From assembly GCA_028706835.1 (NCBI GenBank), contig JAQTVL010000292.1, positions 1 through 5,978 on the forward strand: DNA of 5,978 nt. The letters run 5' to 3'. Positions 1 to 5,511 of this stretch are shown here, one piece after another. How positions within the stretch are numbered: position 1 is the stretch's first letter; the number at the start of each line of letters is the position of its first letter. The stretch comes from Phycisphaerae bacterium. Its GTDB lineage: Bacteria > Planctomycetota > Phycisphaerae > JAJVII01. The notes under the pieces are model-generated. The model worked only from the letters and a program-made list of their open reading frames with translations. It did no database searches and was not told where the DNA came from. The position numbers and the translations under genes are program-made.

Positions 1-1013
1 CATTTTGCCCCCGGTTGCGTCGCCGGGGGTTTTCGCGTGGTCAGTTTGCGCAGATCGTGGCAATCGCGGCAGACTTCCTCCCGCGGCACGGTCGGGGCCA
101 CCTTGTTGCTCTTCCCGGCCACGACCCGCAGCGCCCCGTAGGCCAGGATGCTCTCCGCCGGAAACGTCTTCTGCTGGTGCGGATTGTGGCAGGTGGCGCA
201 GGCAATCGTGTTCGGCGGGTTCAGCGCCCGCGGAAAATCCACGGCGTCCGGCTGGCTCGTGGTCGTTCGCTTGAGGTACTCATACAGCACGCCGATGTCG
301 CGGTCGCGGATGTAGGCCGACACCGCCCGCGTCACCGGTTGACCCAGGTGGCCTTTCGGATTGATGTCGCTGTGGCGCCGGTGGCAGCCGAGGCAGACCT
401 CGGTCATGTCCGCGCGAAGCAGCGGCATGCCGGTGCGGCGCAGCGCGTTGCGATCGGGCAATCGGGTGTGGCAGACCAGGCACCGCCGTTCGATCACGCC
501 GCCGGCGTCGAGCATGACGTGCGGATTGAGCTTGGAGTACTGCTCGGGCGGGTGGCAATTCGCGCAGAACGTGTCGGCAGCCGCTCCCGGGCGAATGTTC
601 CGCAGGAACACGGCGTTATTGGCGGGGCGGAACGCGGGTTTGTTGCACGCCAACCTCGCGTCGTGACAGGTCAGGCACGCCAGCCGGCCGTTCTGTAACG
701 GCCATTTGGCCGCGTCCGGAATCCGCGCGTAGGTCGGCGGCACGCCCGCGGGGTGCATGCACTGCCTGGCCCGTTTGCCGTTGTGGCAGGCGAGGCACTG
801 CGACTCCGGGTCCGCCGGCGGCCCCGTCACTTCGCCACCCTTGAGTTCGTGGCACTGCTTGCAGCCGTCGTCGCGCCAGTGCGGGTTCTCGGCAGCGACC
901 GGCTTGCCGCCACCCGACGGCTCGGCCCCGGCCCGTCCGGAAATGAGCACCGCCGCCAGCGCGGCGCTGGCGGCGCACAGAAGGACCCAGGTTATCCGAA
1001 CGCCACGTTTCAC
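1..1013 (-). CDS. Octaheme c-type cytochrome, open to the left edge
   Basis: The minus-strand frame from GTG at 1013 has no stop down to base 3 (337 codons). It starts inside the previous stop (GTGA) with CAGGGCG a few bases upstream as a modest ribosome site. The N-terminus is a signal peptide or anchor (basic start, hydrophobic residues about 8-25, possible cleavage at AGA/EP near 31). Eight CXXCH motifs, all in this frame, begin at residues 51 (CKQCH), 73 (CLACH), 113 (CLTCH), 150 (CANCH), 178 (CLVCH), 207 (CLGCH), 272 (CATCH) and 315 (CRDCH). The CATCHNPHQ segment resembles doubled-CXXCH cytochromes; I cannot name the family more closely. The last bases read AAA then TG, so a TGA may complete the gene just outside the window; its Pro-rich end (KPPATQPGAK) fits a C-terminus. 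Likely a periplasmic electron-transfer partner of the two upstream cytochromes. Confidence 0.9.
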   Translation of the reverse strand, partial: MKRGVRITWVLLCAASAALAAVLISGRAGAEPSGGGKPVAAENPHWRDDGCKQCHELKGGEVTGPPADPESQCLACHNGKRARQCMHPAGVPPTYARIPDAAKWPLQNGRLACLTCHDARLACNKPAFRPANNAVFLRNIRPGAAADTFCANCHPPEQYSKLNPHVMLDAGGVIERRCLVCHTRLPDRNALRRTGMPLLRADMTEVCLGCHRRHSDINPKGHLGQPVTRAVSAYIRDRDIGVLYEYLKRTTTSQPDAVDFPRALNPPNTIACATCHNPHQQKTFPAESILAYGALRVVAGKSNKVAPTVPREEVCRDCHDLRKLTTRKPPATQPGAK

Positions 1014-2050
1014 GATGCGCCCTGCCCGGATCGGCCAGCGGGCTGACTGGCCGGCACAATCGAGCGGCCTGCGGGACCTGTCACCTCGCGGCCGACGGGC
1101 GTCGCCTCGAAGGCCCGGCGGTAGGCGTCGGCCGCCGCCCGCCAGTCGCCGAGGCGCTCATGCACCAGGCCGAGGCAATAGTAAGCCTCCGCGGGCTGCG
1201 GTTTGAGGCGAACCGCGCCGGTCAGCACCACCCGCGCCTGCTCCCACTTGTCCTGGGCCATCAGCACCCGGCCTCGCAGCATGCTCATCTGCCAGGCGGG
1301 GACGCTCTCGGGGTCCAGTTTTTCGAGCCAGGCCTGGGCCTGGTCCGGCTGGCCGCCGATCAGCAGCAGGTGGACCTTGGTAACATTGAGCCCGGCGTTG
1401 TTCGGATCGAGCTTGAGCCCCTTGTCCAGTTCGGCGCGGGCCTGGTCGAGCAGGCCCTTGGCCGCCAGCCGCTGGGCGATTTCGAGGTGCCGCGCAGCCA
1501 TCTGCGCCGGCGAATCGGTCACCACCTGGTGGGACGCAAGCAACTGCTCCAGTTGCTCCTTGTTGATCTTGCCGCCGGCAAACGACAGGTAGGCCCCGAA
1601 GATCTTCGCATACGCCGGCGCCAACCCCGCGATGTGCGCCAATTGCTCGCCGTCGGCAGCCGCCACCAGCGTCGTCGGCCAGACCCGCACCAACATCTTG
1701 CCCGACGCCGCGAAGTCCTTGTCGACGACGATGGCCCAGGGCCAGGTCTTGTCTTTGGCGAGCTTGTCAGCCGCCGCCTCGGGCTGATCGCCCGAGAGCA
1801 CCAGCACGACCTGCGCCGCCGGCTCGGCCCCGAGCACGGTCTTCGCCTGGGCGATCGCCTGCTGGCTCTGGGGCTGGCCGGCCATCGCGAACAGCAGCAC
1901 GGTCGGCTTGCCCGCCGCGGGGACCTTCACGTCGTTGCCCGCGGTGTCCTTGGCGGCCCATTCGATGCGGAAGGGCTTGTCGTCGGCGGCGATCGCCGGG
2001 GTCGCGAGCAGCAGGGCGACGAGGATCAATCTGCGCTTTGCACTGGTCAT
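1010..2050 (-). CDS. Exported protein: thioredoxin-like domain without CXXC, plus TPR repeats
   Basis: A 346-residue protein starting at ATG 2050, 20 bases after the previous stop, with an AGAAGGAAG ribosome site. The signal peptide is clear (KRRLILVALLLATPAIA, cleavage after residue 21). Residues about 25-150 look like a TlpA/thioredoxin-type fold: a beta strand (PTVLLFAMAG), later LVRVWPTTLVAAADG, which matches the cis-proline region, then a helix. Where the redox CXXC should be, the sequence reads AGQPQS, so this domain cannot do dithiol chemistry. The only cysteine is residue 292. Residues about 183-318 form TPR-like helical pairs with LDPNNA, GKL/GLL and A-Y-L-G patterns (for example AEAYYCLGLVHERLGDW). 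TPR proteins mediate protein contacts, so an assembly or docking role for the neighbouring cytochromes is reasonable but unproven. Its stop overlaps the next start (GTGA). Confidence 0.87.
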   Translation of the reverse strand: MTSAKRRLILVALLLATPAIAADDKPFRIEWAAKDTAGNDVKVPAAGKPTVLLFAMAGQPQSQQAIAQAKTVLGAEPAAQVVLVLSGDQPEAAADKLAKDKTWPWAIVVDKDFAASGKMLVRVWPTTLVAAADGEQLAHIAGLAPAYAKIFGAYLSFAGGKINKEQLEQLLASHQVVTDSPAQMAARHLEIAQRLAAKGLLDQARAELDKGLKLDPNNAGLNVTKVHLLLIGGQPDQAQAWLEKLDPESVPAWQMSMLRGRVLMAQDKWEQARVVLTGAVRLKPQPAEAYYCLGLVHERLGDWRAAADAYRRAFEATPVGREVTGPAGRSIVPASQPAGRSGQGAS

Positions 2051-2070
2051 TCTGCACTTCCTTCTCGATG

Positions 2071-3756
2071 TCAGAACGCCCGCCGGGTCGTCGGTTCCGG
2101 GCGGGTAGTCGGTTCCGGTTGCGTCGTTGCCTCCGGCCGGGTCGTGGCCTCGGGGCGCGTAGTGCTTTCCGGCCAGGTGGTCAACCAGGGCCAGGTCGTC
2201 GGTTGGGTCGCCGGCATGGTCGTCGCGGTCGGCGGGCGCGGGGCCGGGTTCACTCGGTCGTAAGGCAGCACGCGGTGGCAGCCGGAGGCGCACGCCCCGC
2301 CGGTCTTGGTGGCCGAGAAATTGATGGGCATGTTCCACTGCCCGAACGGCACGGTCTCGCGAATGTGCAGCGGCCGCGGGCTGTAGTGCGTCTCGTGACA
2401 GCCTCGGCAGTTGCGGCCCTGCGTCGGCTTGTTCACGTGCAGATAGTGCAGGTTCAGGTCGCCGTTGCGGAAGCCCGTCACCGCCGACAGCCGCGGCGCC
2501 AGCACCAGTTCCTTGTTGTGGCAACTGAAGCAGAGGGCGTATTTGTCGAGCGCGAACGGCTGGTAGAACGCGTCGGGGTATTCCTTGGCCAGCAGCCTCG
2601 GGATCGCCCCGCCATGCACGTTGTGACACCCGCCGCAGTTGCCGTCGCGGATCGGGCCGTGCTTGTAGAGCTTCGGATCGGCCAGCCCCGGCAGCCCCGC
2701 CACGACCCGTTGGCCGACCTTGATGTCCTTGGTGTGGCAGGCCAGGCAGGTCTTGACCGGGGTGTCCTTCATCAGCTTGGCGAAGTCGCCGCCGTGGGGG
2801 GTGTGGCAGTTGCGGCAGGCGGTGGCGTCGGTCACGGCGGAGTGCTTCACCGTCGATTCGGCGACGATCTTGCGGGTTTCCTTGTGGCAGGAGTAGCACA
2901 GGTCCAGCGGCGGCTGGCGAAGCTGCTTGATCTCGTTGGACGCGTGGGCGGAGTGGCACTGGAGGCAGTCGCCCTCGATCGGCTTGTGGACGAACTTGAC
3001 CTCCTTGAGCTGCGTGCCCATCTGGTCGTGGCAGCCGAGGCAGAGCGAGCGTCCCTGGGCGACCAGCAGCTTGGGCAGGTCGGAGCTGTGGGCGTTGTGG
3101 CAGGCGGTGCAGTTGCCCGATCCAACCGGGCCGTGGGCGTACTTTCGCACCTTGGTCACGTCGCCGTGGCAGGTGGAGCACAGCCGGCCCATGTTGCCCG
3201 TGCGCAGCAGCGAGCGTTCGGTCCCGCCGTGCGGGTTGTGGCAACCGAGGCATTGGCCGTCACTGACCGCCTTGTGGACGAAGCGGCCCTGGGTCTTGCC
3301 GACGTGGCAGAAATTGCACAGCGCGTCCCGCTGACGCTTCAACTCGAACTTGTGGGCTTTTTCGTCGGTGTAGCCGTGGCAGACGTCGCAGGCGCCGACG
3401 CCGGCTGGGCCGTGCGCGAACTTGAAACTCCGCTCGCGAAGATGGCACTGGCCCTCGGTGCAATTGGCCACCCGGGCGGTCGGGCGCTTCACCTCGGGCC
3501 AGGTGGTCGGTGACGGCGCGTCGGGCCAGCTCGTCGGGAAACGCCAGTCGGATCGGGCCGGATAGATCCACTCCGGCGTGGTGGTCGGCTGGGTCGTCGG
3601 CTGGGTGGTCGGTTCCGGTTGCGTGGCGGGGGCGTCGGCCCAGACGCCGCGGGCAACCAACGCCAGGACGGGCAGCAGGAAGGCCAGCAGCCACCACGGG
3701 CGGCGCCGGGGTGCAACGCCAGCGGGGCGACCCGGGCTTTCGGAAGGCGCGGTCAT
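2071..3756 (-). CDS. Doubled-CXXCH-type multiheme cytochrome c, 15 candidate hemes
   Basis: A 561-residue exported or anchored electron carrier. ATG at 3756 overlaps the previous stop and is preceded by a strong ribosome site (AGGAAGGGG). An RRR-led hydrophobic segment (about 18-40) ends in VWA/DAP, a plausible signal-peptide cleavage site. A Thr/Pro-rich linker (44-92) precedes the heme region. Candidate sites begin at 99 (CTEGQCH, CX4CH), 123, 147, 169, 193, 216, 239, 264, 287, 314, 337, 374, 409, 450 and 489 (CASGCH, CX3CH): thirteen CXXCH and two wider motifs. From 112 to 494 they form seven paired units of the type H-G/K-P...G-x-CxxCHNxHG...LCxxCH, the doubled-CXXCH pattern; five are regular at about 23 residues between sites and the last two are stretched. 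The C-terminus (505-558) is a Thr-Trp/Arg/Gln-Pro-Glu repeat tail. It probably receives electrons from the upstream NapC-like protein and may be a periplasmic wire. The partner and acceptor are inference. Confidence 0.93.
   Translation of the reverse strand: MTAPSESPGRPAGVAPRRRPWWLLAFLLPVLALVARGVWADAPATQPEPTTQPTTQPTTTPEWIYPARSDWRFPTSWPDAPSPTTWPEVKRPTARVANCTEGQCHLRERSFKFAHGPAGVGACDVCHGYTDEKAHKFELKRQRDALCNFCHVGKTQGRFVHKAVSDGQCLGCHNPHGGTERSLLRTGNMGRLCSTCHGDVTKVRKYAHGPVGSGNCTACHNAHSSDLPKLLVAQGRSLCLGCHDQMGTQLKEVKFVHKPIEGDCLQCHSAHASNEIKQLRQPPLDLCYSCHKETRKIVAESTVKHSAVTDATACRNCHTPHGGDFAKLMKDTPVKTCLACHTKDIKVGQRVVAGLPGLADPKLYKHGPIRDGNCGGCHNVHGGAIPRLLAKEYPDAFYQPFALDKYALCFSCHNKELVLAPRLSAVTGFRNGDLNLHYLHVNKPTQGRNCRGCHETHYSPRPLHIRETVPFGQWNMPINFSATKTGGACASGCHRVLPYDRVNPAPRPPTATTMPATQPTTWPWLTTWPESTTRPEATTRPEATTQPEPTTRPEPTTRRAF
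2084..2209. repeat. 18-base tandem repeat, about seven units, encoding a Thr/Pro-rich tail
   Basis: Imperfect 18-base units start at 2084, 2102, 2120, 2138, 2156, 2174 and 2192. In the minus-strand frame each codes for six residues of the form T-T-R/Q/W-P-E-A/P/S. The Arg, Gln and Trp versions differ by single C/T or G/A changes in one codon (CGG, CAG, TGG). The units nearest the stop codon (2084-2155) are the most alike, and those further into the gene are degraded. The array preserves frame, so gain or loss of a unit would only change tail length. Confidence 0.8.
3581..3622. repeat. Short tandem repeat encoding the N-terminal TTQP linker
   Basis: Two 12-base units (3581-3592 and 3593-3604, differing at one base) and an 18-base unit (3605-3622) encode Thr-Thr-Gln-Pro repeats between the signal peptide and the heme region of the 15-heme cytochrome. 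The 17 bases at 3608-3624 recur exactly at 2108-2124 in the C-terminal tail of the same gene, in the same reading frame. Confidence 0.75.
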
Positions 3757-5288
3757 GGCTGCCCCTTCCTTTCGTCCGGTCGCGAGGGGGGCTCCGCGGG
3801 TTGCGACCCCGGTGCGGATTCGATCAGCTTTTCCGCCTCGTAGAGCTTCGCCTTTGCGTTGAGGATCAGTTGCTCGGAGTAGCGCGGATTGTGGACGCCC
3901 CAACTGCCGTCGAGGCGGACTGTGTCCAGGAGGTGGCGGGCGTCGGCGAGCAACTGACGGGCCCGCGCGCTGCTGGTCGGGCGATCCGCCAGCGACTTGG
4001 CCAATGCGTCAGCCGCGCCGTGCATCGCCTTGATGTTCTTCTGCCACAGCGGGACCGTCTGCTCGCCGAGGCCCGGCTTGTGGCAATTGTCGCACGCCTT
4101 GGCGCTCGCGGTGGCGACGGTCTGGCCGGGGATCGGCTTGGTGCTGACCGGCTTGTCCTGGACATGGCAGCCGTTGCAGTCGACGTGGGCCAGGAACATT
4201 GGCGTAATCGGCATGCCTTCCGGCTGCGAGGTGGGCTTGGCGACGACGTAGCGATAGGTTTCGCGCTGGATGTTGTGCTGCTTGTGGTGGCACGAATTGC
4301 AGTCGAACTGCTCGACGCCGACCGCCTGCACCTCCAGGCCATGCCGGGTCAACGCGTGGCACTCGAAGCATTCCACCTTGTGCTTGCCGTTCGTATGATC
4401 GCGGTGCATCTGGGTAACGGAGGCGACGCGGGATACGCCGAAGTCGTGGCAGGCGTAGCACTGCTCGTCGGCAATCTTGGCCGGCTGGGCGGTGACGCCG
4501 CGGTGGCAGGACTCGCACTTGGCGCCGTACGCGACAAACTCGCTGTGCACAACCTTCACGCCGGCGCGCATCAGGTCCTGCTTCGGCGGCTCGTGGCAGG
4601 TCTGACACTGCCGCGACGGGACGCCGGATCCGCTCGGCCTGGTCGTCGCCGCCGCCAGCACGAAGCTGAACTCCCGCAGCGCCGGCGTCCCCTCCGGCAG
4701 CGTCATAGCCAGCCCCTCGGGGCGGGTCGTCGCCGCCAGCGCCGGGACAACCGTTTTCATGTGGCAGGAGATGCAGGCGTCGGTGTTCACCTCGAAGTGC
4801 TTGTCGCCCTTGATGTGCGAATGGCAGGTCGTGCACTCGACCGTGATCCCGTTGTAGGTCAGGTCGATGTGCGGGCGATGGATGAACTTGTAGTTGGCCC
4901 CGTCCGGCCGGCTGGTCGCTTTGACCTTCTCGATGTCGTGGCAGCCGGATCGCGTGCAGGCGAACGCGCTCACCGACGCCGACGGCTTGCCCGTGCGATC
5001 GAGCAGGTCATCGACCACTTGGCCGAGGCCGTTAATCTTGGCGGACACGAAGTTTTTCGCTCCCGGCGCGATGTGGCACTTGATGCACTCGATGTCCTTG
5101 TGCTTGCTGGCGTGCCAACTGGCGTGGTAGCTGTTCATGATGTGGCAGGTGTTGCAGAACCAGCTTTGGCTGGTCACTTCAACCATCGCCACCTGGAGTA
5201 CAATGAAGACAACTCCCCCGATCAGGATCAAGCGGCGCCGTCGGGTTGCCAGTAGCTTCTTGAACAAACGCCTCAACCGCCACCTCAC
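3753..5288 (-). CDS. NapC/NirT-type membrane-anchored dodecaheme cytochrome c (putative quinol dehydrogenase)
   Basis: A 511-residue protein, likely the entry point for electrons from the quinol pool. A basic N-terminus is followed by one membrane helix at about residues 19-38, then the NapC/NrfH signature: CNTCHIM at 45, whose CHxM resembles the Met-ligated first heme of NrfH, and CIKCH at 68 followed by IAPG. Candidate heme sites start at 45, 68, 111 (CTRSGCH, a CX4CH), 152, 172, 228, 258, 277, 307, 330, 371 and 399: eleven CXXCH plus one CX4CH. NapC/NrfH proteins usually have four or five hemes in about 200 residues, so this is a long fusion. Residues 410-490 are heme-free and helical with a GVHNPRY motif, resembling the tail of other multiheme enzymes. 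Thr/Ser-Arg/Gln-Pro stretches occur at about 124, 186, 214, 351 and 494. The start is uncertain: GTG at 5288 lacks a good ribosome site, while TTG at 5276 has GAGG six bases upstream. The stop overlaps the next start (ATGA). Confidence 0.92.
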   Translation of the reverse strand: MRWRLRRLFKKLLATRRRRLILIGGVVFIVLQVAMVEVTSQSWFCNTCHIMNSYHASWHASKHKDIECIKCHIAPGAKNFVSAKINGLGQVVDDLLDRTGKPSASVSAFACTRSGCHDIEKVKATSRPDGANYKFIHRPHIDLTYNGITVECTTCHSHIKGDKHFEVNTDACISCHMKTVVPALAATTRPEGLAMTLPEGTPALREFSFVLAAATTRPSGSGVPSRQCQTCHEPPKQDLMRAGVKVVHSEFVAYGAKCESCHRGVTAQPAKIADEQCYACHDFGVSRVASVTQMHRDHTNGKHKVECFECHALTRHGLEVQAVGVEQFDCNSCHHKQHNIQRETYRYVVAKPTSQPEGMPITPMFLAHVDCNGCHVQDKPVSTKPIPGQTVATASAKACDNCHKPGLGEQTVPLWQKNIKAMHGAADALAKSLADRPTSSARARQLLADARHLLDTVRLDGSWGVHNPRYSEQLILNAKAKLYEAEKLIESAPGSQPAEPPSRPDERKGQP

Positions 5289-5354
5289 CCGGATAGCCCG
5301 CCATTGTTGCCTCGGGAGGCCTGACTAGAGCAGCAGGCCGCGATGAAACTTATG

Positions 5355-5371
5355 TGCAAAACGCGTGCCAG
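5355..5371 (-). promoter_or_regulatory. Sigma-54 (-24/-12) promoter driving the cytochrome operon
   Basis: On the minus strand the site reads CTGGCACGCGTTTTGCA. It matches the accepted sigma-54 consensus YTGGCACG-N4-TTGCW at every defined position, with the essential GG and GC separated by exactly 10 bases. The expected transcription start is near 5344, giving a leader of about 56 bases before the GTG at 5288. It lies in the non-coding gap and points at the first cytochrome gene. Sigma-54 promoters need an ATP-dependent enhancer-binding activator; none is in the window, but the sensor kinase upstream is the kind that often controls one. Confidence 0.78.
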
Positions 5372-5428
5372 GCAGGCGCGGGTATGCCAGCCGGCGGCTC
5401 CCGTGGTTGAACTATGAGCATTAGTCCT

Positions 5429-5448
5429 GCGTATCGCCATACTTACGC
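5429..5448. promoter_or_regulatory. Inverted repeat, candidate activator-binding site
   Basis: The arms GCGTA and TACGC are perfect inverted complements separated by 10 bases, with a second inner pair GTAT/ATAC on the minus strand. The centre lies about 94 bases upstream of the start expected from the sigma-54 promoter, the distance at which enhancer-binding activators usually sit. The arms are only five bases long and there is a single copy, so chance is not excluded. Confidence 0.35.
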
Positions 5449-5511
5449 ATCTACAGAACCAGAAGTCGATCTAGGGTAATCGCCTATTATATACCATGAT
5501 CGGCACAAGTC

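Noticed and set aside
2051..3253. In-frame upstream extension of the TPR protein giving a 747-residue product
   Set aside because: The added part is a shifted-frame reading of the 15-heme gene. The ATG at 2050 has a ribosome site and is followed by a proper signal peptide.
2290..3500. Regular GTGGCA-type repeats at about 70-base spacing that could look like a CRISPR array
   Set aside because: They are the CXXCH codons of the doubled-heme units. The intervening sequence is coding and similar between units, not unique spacers.
15..5255. Long open frames on the plus strand (for example 1160-2263, 2038-3513, 3510-5255)
   Set aside because: They are antisense to clear cytochrome and TPR genes, encode Arg/Val/Ala-rich sequence with no domain pattern, and exist because GC-rich DNA has few stop codons.
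3753..5288. Cytochrome c nitrite reductase (NrfA) or hydroxylamine-oxidoreductase identity for the 12-heme protein
   Set aside because: There is no CXXCK motif, and the N-terminal membrane helix plus CHxM heme site fits NapC/NrfH. The tail resemblance (GVHNPRY) alone is not enough.
5366..5399. Small palindromes TGCCAGGCA (5366-5374) and AGCCGGCGGCT (5389-5399)
   Set aside because: The first overlaps the -24 element and is largely explained by it. The second is short and GC-only, as expected by chance at this composition.
5486..5491. TATAAT -10-like box on the minus strand in the gap after the kinase
   Set aside because: It has no recognisable -35 at 16-18 bases (TGAGAC at best) and lies about 200 bases from the gene. 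The sigma-54 site is far stronger. It may still be a minor promoter.
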